Assembly: GCF_010078385.1 (NCBI RefSeq)
Contig: NZ_SIJC01000008.1
Coordinates: 1 to 64,000 of the forward strand
Direction: 5' to 3'
DNA: 64,000 bases
DNA from: Chengkuizengella sediminis
Lineage (GTDB): Bacteria; Bacillota; Bacilli; Paenibacillales; KCTC-33759
Shown: positions 33,367 through 42,778 of the stretch, in pieces
Position numbering within the stretch: position 1 is the first letter of the stretch
Layout of the letters: every line of letters starts with the position of its first letter
Program-made: the position numbers and the translations under genes
Notes under the pieces: model-generated
Seen by the model: the letters and a program-made list of their open reading frames with translations, nothing else
The model's database searches: none
What the model was told of the DNA's origin: nothing

Positions 33367-34881
33367 ATGAAAAAATTAATCTTTTTTCTTATAGCATTAT
33401 TTATATATGTAATTTATGTTTTCACAAAGAGCTTTTGGGATAGTCAAATTTTTACTTTCATTAGTCTTTTTTTTTCTGTGATCTCGTTTATAATCGGAAT
33501 TCTCCTTATTTTTGAAAATCGCTCCCCAACAAAAACAATAACTTGGTTGATCGTCCTAATATTCTTACCTATCTTTGGTTTCATTTTTTATATATTATTT
33601 GGACGTAGTTATTTAAAAAGAAAAATTAATGAAAAGAATATCTTTATTCAGAACAATAACGATAATAATATTGAATTAACCAAATTAATGAGTACAAATA
33701 TAGAACTGTTGGATGAAAGGCAAAGAATTTTTTCAAGATTAGCCTACAATTTAGGTAACAGTCCATTATCTTACAAAACAGAGGTAAAGATATTAACTAA
33801 TGGTAAAGTTACGTTTGAAGAAATCATAAAATCATTACAAAAAGCAAAGCATCATATCCATTTGGAGTATTACATCGTCAGAGATGATGAGATAGGTCAA
33901 AAGATAAAAAATATTTTGATTCAAAAAGCAATTGAAGGTGTGAAAATTAGATTTATTTATGATCTCTTTGGCAGTTGGAAGTTACATAAACAATACTTAA
34001 AGGATCTTAGGTCTGTAGGCGTAACGATTGAACCATTTTTACCTTTGAAAATTCGCTTTTTAAATAATCATATCAATTATCGGAATCACAAAAAAATGAT
34101 CGTAATTGACGGTAAAGTAGGGTTTACTGGTGGTATTAATATAGGTGATGAATACTTAGGAAAAGATAAAAAGGTTGGGTTTTGGAGAGACACTCATTTA
34201 CAGCTAAAAGGAGAAGCTGTAAATGCACTTCAGTACTTCTTTCAAAAGGATTGGTTATTTGCTACGAATGAAGAATTTGCTTCAGACGAATATTTTATTA
34301 AAAATGTTAAATCAAGTATTCAAAATACAGAGACAGGTGCTGTACAGGTTATTAATAGTGGACCAGATCAAAAGTGGAATGTCATTAAAGATTTATTTTT
34401 TTCTATGATTACTTCAGCTAAAAAATCGATATGGCTTGCTTCCCCTTATTTTATACCGGATGAAGATATCATTAGTGCTTTGAGAATTGCTTGTTTAAGC
34501 GGAATTGATGTTAAATTACTGTTCCCTTTAAACCCTGACAATCGATTTGTATTTTATGCATCAAGGTCATATTTTTCAGAGCTTTTAGAAGCTGAAATGA
34601 AAATTTTTGAATACAAAAATGGGTTTATGCATAGTAAGTTCATTATTATTGATGAAGAATTTGCTACAATTGGAACGACAAATATGGATTTGAGAAGTTT
34701 TTATTTGAATTTTGAAATCAATGTAATTTTATATCAACAAGAAAGTGTAAGAAAATTAGTGGATGATTTTCAAGCTGATCTTTTAGTATCAACATTAATT
34801 GAATATGAACAGTTTTCACATCGTTCAAGAACCCAGAAAATAGCAGAGTCGCTTGCAAGACTTGCTTCCCCTTTTCTTTAA
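33367..34881 (+). CDS. cls: Cardiolipin synthase (PLD type)
   Basis: 504 aa. Two N-terminal membrane helices (about 3-20 and 30-50, plus a third near 58-78), then two phospholipase D domains. HKD motifs: NHKKMIVIDGKVGFTGG near 242 and MHSKFIIIDEEFATIGTTN near 420. Makes cardiolipin from two phosphatidylglycerol molecules at the membrane. Full length for the family (about 480-510). Confidence 0.95.
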   Translation: MKKLIFFLIALFIYVIYVFTKSFWDSQIFTFISLFFSVISFIIGILLIFENRSPTKTITWLIVLIFLPIFGFIFYILFGRSYLKRKINEKNIFIQNNNDNNIELTKLMSTNIELLDERQRIFSRLAYNLGNSPLSYKTEVKILTNGKVTFEEIIKSLQKAKHHIHLEYYIVRDDEIGQKIKNILIQKAIEGVKIRFIYDLFGSWKLHKQYLKDLRSVGVTIEPFLPLKIRFLNNHINYRNHKKMIVIDGKVGFTGGINIGDEYLGKDKKVGFWRDTHLQLKGEAVNALQYFFQKDWLFATNEEFASDEYFIKNVKSSIQNTETGAVQVINSGPDQKWNVIKDLFFSMITSAKKSIWLASPYFIPDEDIISALRIACLSGIDVKLLFPLNPDNRFVFYASRSYFSELLEAEMKIFEYKNGFMHSKFIIIDEEFATIGTTNMDLRSFYLNFEINVILYQQESVRKLVDDFQADLLVSTLIEYEQFSHRSRTQKIAESLARLASPFL

Positions 34882-35009
34882 TCATAAAGTTTCAATAGAT
34901 ATATGTGAACATCTCTTGGATGCATCTGTGAAAGGTGATCGGTAGGTGATTTTCTTTTAACTAATGTTATAATATATAATCATGTACATACATAGGAGAT
35001 GAGTGAACT

Positions 35010-35819
35010 TTGAAAAAGCTTGAGGGGAAAAAGATTGCAATAGCTGGTGGAAGAAAAGCGGATGAAATTAGCAAACTTATTGAAAATTTCGGAGGTACCC
35101 CATTAATACGTCCTGCTCAAGGTACTGTTTTTCTTGATGATTCTAATGTAAAAGAATCATTACATCGATTGCTTCATGAAAAATGTGATTGGATCATTTT
35201 TACAACAGGAATTGGAACGGATAAATTACATACTCTAGCTAAAGAATCTGGAAATGAAAATCAATTTATAAATGTTTTAAAAGGTGCGAAAATTGCTGCA
35301 AGAGGATATAAAACATTGAATGTTTTAAAAAAATTGGGAATACAACCAACCATAAGGGATGATGATGGGACAACAGCAGGACTTACTCGAATGTTCCAAC
35401 CTTATCAATTAGAAGGAAAACATATAGCACTCCAGCTCTATGGCGCTCCTGCACCAAAAATGATTAATTGGTTAGAAAAATCAGGTGCTAATTATTTTGA
35501 AATATTGCCCTATAGACATGTACCACCTGCTGATGAGAAAATGGAGCAAATTGTTTCTGAAATTTTAAATGGTGAAGTGGATGTGGTGGCTTTTACTAGT
35601 GGCCCTCAAATTCGATTTATGGTTGAATATGCTGACAAAAATATGAAGCGTTCAGAATTCATTCACGCCTTAAACGAGAAAGTACTTGCATTATCTGTTG
35701 GAAAAGTAACTGAAGCGGCTTTAAGAGAAGAGGGAATCAATAGAGTTGTAACTCCTGAAATAGAAAGAATGGGAAGTATGATCGTTACATTAGCGGAGTA
35801 CTTTGAAAAAAATAATTAA
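35010..35819 (+). CDS. Uroporphyrinogen-III synthase-like protein
   Basis: 269 aa, TTG start with GGAGATGAG upstream. Two alternating alpha/beta domains of the HemD fold, with IIFTTGIGTDKL (about 57-68) and VVAFTSGPQIRFM (about 193-205) as the matching strands. It stands apart from other haem genes and is next to an aminotransferase, so it may be a paralogue rather than the housekeeping HemD. The catalytic Tyr is not clear to me. Confidence 0.75.
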   Translation: MKKLEGKKIAIAGGRKADEISKLIENFGGTPLIRPAQGTVFLDDSNVKESLHRLLHEKCDWIIFTTGIGTDKLHTLAKESGNENQFINVLKGAKIAARGYKTLNVLKKLGIQPTIRDDDGTTAGLTRMFQPYQLEGKHIALQLYGAPAPKMINWLEKSGANYFEILPYRHVPPADEKMEQIVSEILNGEVDVVAFTSGPQIRFMVEYADKNMKRSEFIHALNEKVLALSVGKVTEAALREEGINRVVTPEIERMGSMIVTLAEYFEKNN

Positions 35820-35835
35820 TCAAGAGGTGTATCAA

Positions 35836-37014
35836 ATGCGTAAATATTTTGATGAAACTATTGATCGTAATCGTACGTTTTCATATAAATGGGATGAAAG
35901 AAAGAGGTTTTTTGATAGTGATGAAGTATTACCCATGTGGGTAGCAGATATGGATTTTCGTTCCCCTAAACCTGTAGTGGATGCTTTAATTAAAAGAGCA
36001 GAACATGGTGTTTACGGATACTCATCCTCTCCTAATTCTTATGATGAAGCCGTAGTAAGTTGGTTAGAACAAAGACATCGCTGGAAAATCGAAAAAGAAT
36101 GGCTATCTTATTCTCCTGGTGTGATGCCTACAATTGGTTTCTTAATTTCTTGTTTGACTGAACCAGGTGATAAAGTTGTTTTACAATCTCCTGTATATTA
36201 TCCATTTTTTGATGTTATTAATAGAAGTGGAAGAGTGATTGTAGATAATGCTCTTATTCTTGAAGATAATACTTATAAAATGGATTTAGACAAACTAGAA
36301 TACCAACTCGATTCCTCTGTTAAAATGTTATTACTTTGTAGTCCACATAACCCAGTTGGCAGAGTATGGACGAAAGATGAGTTGGTACGTTTAGGTGAGA
36401 TTTGTATAAAACATAATATTATTATTGTTGCTGATGAGATTCATGCAGACTTAGTTTTTAAACAAAGTAAACATATCCCATTAGCTACCATCAGTGAAGA
36501 GTTGGCTCAACAGACCATTACTTGTATAGCACCTAGTAAGACGTTTAACATTGCAGGGTTGCAAGCTTCAAGCGTAATTATTTCAAATGCTGATTTACGG
36601 TTGAAATTTAGAAAAGAAATTAGCAGGTACTCTTTAAATATGATGAATACTTTCGGAAGGGTAGCTGCTGAAGCTTCATATAAACAAGGTGGTGAGTGGC
36701 TAGATCAATGTATAGATTACATATACGATAATAATCAGTATGTAAAACAATATGTAGAAACAAATATGCCACTAATTAAAGTCATCCAGTCTGAAGGTAC
36801 ATATCTTGTATGGTTAGATTGTAGAAAATTAGGGATGAATGGACAAGAACTACGAGAATTTATGTTGAAAAAAGCAAAAGTAGCTTTAAGTGACGGGTTT
36901 ATTTTTGGTGAGAATGGTGATGGTTTCACAAGAATGAATATCGGATGCCCTAGAGAAATGTTAGTAGAAGGACTGGAAAGAATCAAATCAGCATATATTA
37001 GTACCTTTAAATAA
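35836..37014 (+). CDS. PatB/MalY-family PLP-dependent C-S lyase/aminotransferase
   Basis: 392 aa from the ATG at 35836, which has AGAGGTG 7 nt upstream; an earlier in-frame codon lies inside the hemD-like gene. Class I/II aminotransferase fold. Family marks are LPMWVADMDFRSP, SPHNPVGRVWTKDEL, VADEIHADLVF and the PLP lysine in PSKTFNIAGLQAS. PatB enzymes cleave cystathionine to homocysteine. Reaction inferred from family. Confidence 0.9.
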   Translation: MRKYFDETIDRNRTFSYKWDERKRFFDSDEVLPMWVADMDFRSPKPVVDALIKRAEHGVYGYSSSPNSYDEAVVSWLEQRHRWKIEKEWLSYSPGVMPTIGFLISCLTEPGDKVVLQSPVYYPFFDVINRSGRVIVDNALILEDNTYKMDLDKLEYQLDSSVKMLLLCSPHNPVGRVWTKDELVRLGEICIKHNIIIVADEIHADLVFKQSKHIPLATISEELAQQTITCIAPSKTFNIAGLQASSVIISNADLRLKFRKEISRYSLNMMNTFGRVAAEASYKQGGEWLDQCIDYIYDNNQYVKQYVETNMPLIKVIQSEGTYLVWLDCRKLGMNGQELREFMLKKAKVALSDGFIFGENGDGFTRMNIGCPREMLVEGLERIKSAYISTFK

Positions 37015-37047
37015 AATTAGTATGAGGGCTAGAGAAAGGGTGTTATA

Positions 37048-37731
37048 ATGAAAGTTACTTTTTATGGACATTCATGTTTCCTTGTTGAGGGTAATGGTAA
37101 GAGTATTTTGATCGATCCTTTTCTAAAGGGAAATTCACAAACTTCAGCTTCTCCTGATGATTTTAAAGTAGATGCGATCATTTTAAGTCATGGACATGAG
37201 GATCATTTTGGTGATTGTTTACAGATTGCTGCTGAGAATCAATGCCCTATTATTGCTACATATGAATTAGCGATGTATTGTCAATCTCAAGGTGCAAATG
37301 TACACCCCATGCATATTGGTGGAGCATTTCAATTTGAAGGATTTAAGGTTAAATTAACTCAGGCATTCCACGGTTCTTCAGTAAAACATGGAGATCAAAC
37401 GATTTATACTGGAATGCCAGCTGGTATTTTATTAACCATGAATGATCGTACATTTTATCATGCTGGGGACACAGGATTATTTGGAGATATGAAAATGATT
37501 GGTGAATTAAATAAGATTGATTTAGCCGCTTTACCTATGGGAGATAACTTCACGATGGGACCAGAGGATGCTCTAATCGCAGCTAAGTGGCTTCAGACTA
37601 ATCGAGTAATTCCAATACATTATAATACGTTTCCAATCATTGAACAGAATGTAGATGAATTTGCTCAAAATTTAGATGAACAGGGAATGAAATGTCATAT
37701 TTTAATGAGTGGGGATCAAGTTGAAATTTAA
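37048..37731 (+). CDS. Metal-dependent hydrolase UPF0173 (YtkL-like)
   Basis: 227 aa, a metallo-beta-lactamase fold. Metal ligands are visible in SHGHEDHFGD (about 50-59), in YHAGDTGLFGD, and the C-terminal VIPIHYNTFP, plus the family start VTFYGHSCFLVEG. Natural substrate is unknown. Ends with a strong terminator. Confidence 0.92.
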   Translation: MKVTFYGHSCFLVEGNGKSILIDPFLKGNSQTSASPDDFKVDAIILSHGHEDHFGDCLQIAAENQCPIIATYELAMYCQSQGANVHPMHIGGAFQFEGFKVKLTQAFHGSSVKHGDQTIYTGMPAGILLTMNDRTFYHAGDTGLFGDMKMIGELNKIDLAALPMGDNFTMGPEDALIAAKWLQTNRVIPIHYNTFPIIEQNVDEFAQNLDEQGMKCHILMSGDQVEI

Positions 37732-37734
37732 CAT

Positions 37735-37774
37735 AAAACAGCAGAGAAGGTTATGAACTCTCTGCTGTTTTATT
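37735..37774. terminator. Terminator between convergent genes
   Basis: Stem AAAACAGCAGAGA / TCTCTGCTGTTTT with an 11-nt loop. A- and T-runs on both sides make it usable for both the hydrolase gene and the minus-strand SPOCS gene. Confidence 0.85.
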
Positions 37775-37838
37775 AAATTATTGCTAGAAGGAACTTCGTC
37801 ACTTTTTGGAGTGCATTTCTTGTTTGGGCAGGTATTTA

Positions 37839-39215
37839 TTAATATTCTTCTTTTACTTTTCTTGAAAATAGTCTTTTCAACCAAGCGAAGAAACCTGATT
37901 TCGAGACCTTAGATTCATTTTTTACATTTTCAACCTCTGTTTTTAATTTTTCTATATTTTCATTTAATTCAGCAATATGATTTCCTGTAACTTCAGGTTC
38001 TTCTGTTTGTAATTGTAAAATCTCATGGTTTACTTCATTCATCTCATTATCGTTAATTTCGAGTGTTTTTTCCTCCTGTGTCTCTGAATGAGTTTTTACA
38101 TGAACTTCAGCATTTAAAGTGATCTTTTCATTCATCTTCTCCATAAGTTCTTTTAATCGAGATATTTCAAAATTTAATTCAGATATATGGTTGTTTACAT
38201 TTTCAAAAGTTTTATCTTGTTCTTGGGAATCAATTAGGGGTTCTGGATGAACTTCTACTTCTATACTCCCGTTTATTTCATTCTGAACCGATGATTTTAT
38301 TGTTGCAATGTCATCACTTTTATTTACATCTAAATCTTCTTGTTGTTCTGACTCAAGTTCAAAACATTCAATGGGTTTTTCTTCTTCAGGTTCAGGACAA
38401 ACAGTAACGGGTCCTGGTTCAGGTTCAGGAACAGGTTCAGGAACAGGTTCAGGAACAGGTTCAGGAACAGGTTCAGGTACAGGTACAGGAACAGGTTCAG
38501 GTACAGGCGTTGGTTCTGTAACATTAACAGGAGTTTTGATAGAAGTTATTATCGTTTTTACTTGTTTTTGCGTAAGCGTTATCGTTAAGCTGACAACCAT
38601 TTTTTCTCTAATTGTTGTGAAAGTACCTTCATCTTTAGGACCGTATAGTAATGGGGTACGATTGCTAAATAAATCTCTTTCATTAATTGCAACTTGCTCA
38701 ACCTCACATTCTACAGGTGAGTTAATAGGTTGCCATAATGATTGATCGAACTGAGTAAGTTTACGTCCATGAAAGCTTTTTGTAGCACTATCATTGTGGT
38801 CGAGTATTGGGAATATATTTTCAACGGGTAATGCACAATTGAATGGTACATTCACAGTGCAATGTCTGATTTTACCACAAACCCCATCATTTGAATCGTA
38901 ATCTACTGAAGAATAACGTATATTTTTACGAACAAACCCGCCTAGAAATAACTTACCTGCTAATTTACAGGGAATATTTGGATTGGTAATTTCAATAAAT
39001 TCAGATTGAGTAATACAAACTTCTTTATCAATATCTTTGATATCTAAAGCAGGACAATCTAATTCAATATCAGCTTCGATGTCGATTTGAACATTCAATG
39101 ATCCTAGAACAACATCCAATTGAAAGGTATTCTGGTGGTCTGCTGGTGTTGTCTGAGAAGTACAATCAGATAATATTGGTGTCACTTTTACGCCATCATC
39201 ATATTTATCAAACAC
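37839..39215 (-). CDS. SPOCS-like protein with Pro-Glu repeat and coiled coil
   Basis: 458 aa, GTG start after AAAGGAG. Residues 1-225 match the two shorter paralogues (39377, 40220): TPILSDCTSQTTPA start, LDIKDIDKEVCITQSEFIEI, KLFLGGFVRKNIRYSS and GKIRHCTVNVPFNC, which resemble the SPOCS/DUF3794 domain of spore surface proteins. It then has a PEPVPEPVPEPVPEP repeat (about 232-265) and a long acidic coiled-coil tail (about 340-440) ending in a basic stretch. Likely a spore coat or exosporium component; the extension could act as a stalk. Role inferred from family. Confidence 0.7.
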   Translation of the reverse strand: MFDKYDDGVKVTPILSDCTSQTTPADHQNTFQLDVVLGSLNVQIDIEADIELDCPALDIKDIDKEVCITQSEFIEITNPNIPCKLAGKLFLGGFVRKNIRYSSVDYDSNDGVCGKIRHCTVNVPFNCALPVENIFPILDHNDSATKSFHGRKLTQFDQSLWQPINSPVECEVEQVAINERDLFSNRTPLLYGPKDEGTFTTIREKMVVSLTITLTQKQVKTIITSIKTPVNVTEPTPVPEPVPVPVPEPVPEPVPEPVPEPVPEPEPGPVTVCPEPEEEKPIECFELESEQQEDLDVNKSDDIATIKSSVQNEINGSIEVEVHPEPLIDSQEQDKTFENVNNHISELNFEISRLKELMEKMNEKITLNAEVHVKTHSETQEEKTLEINDNEMNEVNHEILQLQTEEPEVTGNHIAELNENIEKLKTEVENVKNESKVSKSGFFAWLKRLFSRKVKEEY

Positions 39216-39376
39216 TATATTTTACTCCTTTCTCTATAGATTTAGATATTATATTCTTCTTTATATCTTTTTGATTGGTTATTAGCTGATATATATTAAG
39301 AAACGGGCTAATTTCTATTTTTTTAATAATAATAAGATAAATCTGGATTGATGGCTTTAGAATTTATTAGTAATTG

Positions 39377-40042
39377 TCATGTTAATTTTAAAGTTACTAC
39401 ACCTTTTTGAGTGAGTGTAATGTTTAAAGATACAACCATTTTCTCTCTTATTTGAGTAAAGGCACCTTCATTTTTAGGACCGTGAGATAGTGCAGTACGA
39501 TTACTGAACAGATCTCTTTCATTAATATTTACACTGTTAATTTCACATTCTACTGGTGCATTTAAAGGCTGCCAAAAACTTTGGTCAAATTGTGTAAGCT
39601 TGCGACCATGGAAGCTCATTGCTTCACGTTCGTTATGATTGTTTGTTGGGAATATTCCTTCTACAGGAATAGCACAATTAAAAGGTATATTCGCAGTGCA
39701 ATGACGAATTTTTCCACACACCCCATCATCAGTTACAGATTCAACTGAAGCATAACGAATGTTTTTGCGAACATATCCACCTAAAAACAATTTTCCTGTG
39801 ATTGCACAATTAGCAATGGGACTAGATACTTCTATAAACTCAGATTGTGTTACACATACCTCTTTGTCAATATCTTTAATATCTAAAGCAGGAACATCTA
39901 ATTTAATATCAGCTTCAATATCTATCTGACAATTTAAAGTTCCTAATACGATATCTAATTTAAACATGTTCGGTTCGGCTGGTGTTGTTTGAGCAGTACA
40001 ATCACTTAAAATCGTTGTTGCTTTAGCACTACAATTACTCAT
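39377..40042 (-). CDS. SPOCS-like cysteine-rich protein, paralogue 2
   Basis: 221 aa from the ATG at 40042, with AAGGGAG 9 nt upstream. It shares with its neighbours the start ILSDCTAQTTPA, DIKDIDKEVCVTQSEFIEV, GKLFLGGYVRKNIRYAS and GRKLTQFDQSFWQPLNAPVEC. The shared cysteines are conserved in all three. Lacks the repeat and coiled-coil tail of the 458-aa protein. Probable spore surface role. Confidence 0.7.
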   Translation of the reverse strand: MSNCSAKATTILSDCTAQTTPAEPNMFKLDIVLGTLNCQIDIEADIKLDVPALDIKDIDKEVCVTQSEFIEVSSPIANCAITGKLFLGGYVRKNIRYASVESVTDDGVCGKIRHCTANIPFNCAIPVEGIFPTNNHNEREAMSFHGRKLTQFDQSFWQPLNAPVECEINSVNINERDLFSNRTALSHGPKNEGAFTQIREKMVVSLNITLTQKGVVTLKLT

Positions 40043-40143
40043 ATTTATTGTCTCCCTTCGAGTAAACATAAGTGTAAATTAAAACAATTTTAAATTAACT
40101 GGGGTTTTGTTAATTAATTTAAAATGGCTTCTACTTGAAAAAA

Positions 40144-40177
40144 AATTCACCTCTAACTATCCAATTAAAGGTGAATT
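40144..40177 (-). terminator. Terminator of SPOCS paralogue 3
   Basis: Stem AATTCACCT/AGGTGAATT, with a run of T on the minus strand. It shows that the third paralogue is transcribed alone. Confidence 0.8.
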
Positions 40178-40219
40178 TATAAATTTCAATTTACATTTGT
40201 ACATTTCATTATTATTCTA

Positions 40220-40909
40220 TCAACAGGTAGTAGTACTAGTCTTAGGTGGTTTTATAGTGCGTATAGTTTTTTGAGTAAGAGTAATGTTTAAAAGGATAAC
40301 CATTTTTTCTCTTAATGTACAGAAAGTACCTTCACCTTCGGGACCATAAGGTAATGGTTTACGATTTTTGAATAAATCTCGTTCATTAATCGTAACACTG
40401 TTAATTTCACATTCTACTGGTGCATTCAGAGGCTGCCATAAACTTTGGTCAAATTGAGTAAGCTTACGACCATGGAAGCTTTTTGTTGCACTATCGTTGT
40501 GATCAGAAACTGGGAATAATCCTTCAATAGGTACAGCACAATTAAAAGGTACTTTTACAGTACAATGACGAATTTCACCACATACGCCTTGATCCGTTAC
40601 ACATCCAACAGCAGAATAACGAATATTTTTGCGAACAAACCCGCCTAAAAATAATTTTCCAGTTAGTTTACAAACATCAACTGGACTTGTTACCTCAATA
40701 AATTCACACTGTGTGACACATACCTCTTTGTCAATATCTTTAATATCTAGAGCAGGTTCATCTAAGTCGATGTCAGCTTCAACATCTATTTGAACTTCAC
40801 AAGTACCTAATACTAAATCTACTTTAAACGTATCACATTCTGCTGGAAAACATTGAGCTGTACAATCAGATAAAATAGGGGTAACTCTTGCACAATCCTT
40901 ATCACTCAT
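40220..40909 (-). CDS. SPOCS-like cysteine-rich protein, paralogue 3
   Basis: 229 aa from the ATG at 40909 with AAAGGAG 9 nt upstream; a longer reading has no ribosome site. Same architecture as the two genes that follow. It has more cysteines than they do, including a CAQCFPAEC cluster and a C-terminal cysteine. Likely spore coat/exosporium, possibly crosslinked by disulfides. Confidence 0.7.
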   Translation of the reverse strand: MSDKDCARVTPILSDCTAQCFPAECDTFKVDLVLGTCEVQIDVEADIDLDEPALDIKDIDKEVCVTQCEFIEVTSPVDVCKLTGKLFLGGFVRKNIRYSAVGCVTDQGVCGEIRHCTVKVPFNCAVPIEGLFPVSDHNDSATKSFHGRKLTQFDQSLWQPLNAPVECEINSVTINERDLFKNRKPLPYGPEGEGTFCTLREKMVILLNITLTQKTIRTIKPPKTSTTTC

Positions 40910-41257
40910 TTGTTTAACTCCTTTCATTAATTTAAAGTTGAAATGATATTTCAATAACATCATATTCTATTTTTTGTATTTGGTTTGGACATTTGCACTA
41001 TTTTTTAAAGAAAAGGCTCCTGTGTAGTTTTTAAGAATAAATATTGTAATAAGATTTATGATGATTTCTTGATTAATGTATTCACACTTGTAGTATATTT
41101 GTGAATTTATGCATTTGATTGGATTTGAGCCTAAATAAAATACATTATTCAAATACCTATCTTGAGTTCATCTTTATTTCATAAACATTTCATAATTTTA
41201 ACAACAATCCTTTGCTACAATATAGATATGAAAATAAACTAATGGACGTGAAATAAT

Positions 41258-42721
41258 ATGCACAATATTTTTGGACTTTTATCATTGAATCAAGTTGAAA
41301 AGAAATTAGATGAAATATCAGTAGGAGATTTAAGTAAAGAAATAAATGAATCAAAAAGAAAAAGGGGTCTAATGAAAAAAATACATCAAACCTCTAAAAG
41401 TTTAGTTAGATTAATCATTTCAGTTGATCGAGGTTCAAAAAGATTAGATCAAGAGGTGTTAATGCTTGGTAAAAACTCTGAGATTGTAAACGAGCAAGTA
41501 AATACTGTGACAACAACGATACGAGATATTACAAATGGCATTCAAGATGCAGCAGAATATGTACAAACTATTTCAACTGAAATGTGTAACATTAATGATC
41601 TTTTAAATGAAGTAAAGACAGATAATCAATCTTTAACTAATAATGCGATGAAGTATATGAATGAATTAGTCCAATCTAAAAAAGAAACAACTTTGACAAT
41701 GGAACAAATTAGAGTGGTTTCAGAAGATAAGGAAAAAGTGCACCAATCTATGAATCATTTAGATCAATCGATCAGTCATATTAGCTCTGTCAGTACGTTA
41801 TTAAGTAAGTTATCTAATGAAACCCATATATTGTCCTTAAATGCTAATATAGTTGCTTCACAAGCAGGTGAACATGGGAAAGCATTTCAGGTAATTGCGA
41901 ATGAAGTATCAATTTTAGCACAGCAATCTAAAGAAGAAATTACTAAAATACAGCAACAGATTCAAGATATATCTGATTATGAGGAACAATTAAAGTATCG
42001 CTTTCAAGAAATGGACACACATGTTGAGAAAAGCGTACTTTCAATGCAAGAATCCATTCAAAAATATGAATATATGGAGTCGTTTCTCCTATCTTCAATC
42101 AATAACATTGACGTAGTTAATAACAAAATAAATAATATTTCAACAAGTACACATAATTCTGTTCAATCAACAAATCAAACTAATGCATTTTTTCAAGAGA
42201 TTGCAGCAGGAAGTGAGGAAATGTTAGCGTCTTCTGAAATACAGCTACAAAGTATTAATCAGATGAATGAGGATATACAAAGAATGAAATTAAACAGCTT
42301 ATCCTTAAGGTCTGTTGTTTCACAATTTAAAACTCCAATTGTTTCTGTCAACATGTATTTAAAAGATGAAATTAATGCATGGATTGATATTGCCATCATG
42401 ATTCGTGCAATAATGTTATCCATGATAGAGTCGACTGATTTACAAAAGATTCGGGAATGGAATAGTGAGAAAGAGTTAAAGGAAGAGGAATTATCAAAAA
42501 CTTTTAAAAAGCTCTCTAATAAAATAAATAGAGAAAGTGATAAGGTTTATTTGCAAGCATTAAAGGAAGCATGGGCTGAATTTTCGAAGATTAAAGATCA
42601 AAACGCTAAATGGATGTTAGAAGAAGAGTTTAAAAAAGCATCTCAAGCGTTAAAAAATGAAGGTAGAAAGTCTTTTAAAATTGCTTTGGATATTGCTAAT
42701 GAATGGTTAGAGATTGAATAG
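41258..42721 (+). CDS. Soluble methyl-accepting-chemotaxis-like protein
   Basis: 487 aa with no membrane helix or signal. A long helical MCP signalling domain (about 70-360) has the hairpin tip HILSLNANIVASQAGEHGKAFQVIANEV (about 190-217). The tip differs from the canonical E/D-rich one, with VAS in place of EAA-type residues. The C-terminal 130 residues are a separate helical domain I do not recognise. Weak ribosome site. May be a cytoplasmic sensor or a non-chemotactic structural protein. Confidence 0.75.
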   Translation: MHNIFGLLSLNQVEKKLDEISVGDLSKEINESKRKRGLMKKIHQTSKSLVRLIISVDRGSKRLDQEVLMLGKNSEIVNEQVNTVTTTIRDITNGIQDAAEYVQTISTEMCNINDLLNEVKTDNQSLTNNAMKYMNELVQSKKETTLTMEQIRVVSEDKEKVHQSMNHLDQSISHISSVSTLLSKLSNETHILSLNANIVASQAGEHGKAFQVIANEVSILAQQSKEEITKIQQQIQDISDYEEQLKYRFQEMDTHVEKSVLSMQESIQKYEYMESFLLSSINNIDVVNNKINNISTSTHNSVQSTNQTNAFFQEIAAGSEEMLASSEIQLQSINQMNEDIQRMKLNSLSLRSVVSQFKTPIVSVNMYLKDEINAWIDIAIMIRAIMLSMIESTDLQKIREWNSEKELKEEELSKTFKKLSNKINRESDKVYLQALKEAWAEFSKIKDQNAKWMLEEEFKKASQALKNEGRKSFKIALDIANEWLEIE

Positions 42722-42778
42722 AAATTGAATTCTTGTTAAGATATAATTAAGTTTGTTTAATGACTGGAGGAAGATGAA

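Noticed and set aside
37784-37838. CGTCACTTTTTGG match between this stretch and 786-798
   Set aside because: Only about 13 bp and AT-rich; may be chance.
38308-38745. 145-aa frame on the plus strand with Gly-Ser-Gly-Thr repeats
   Set aside because: It is the antisense shadow of the Pro-Glu repeat of the minus-strand SPOCS gene and has no ribosome site.
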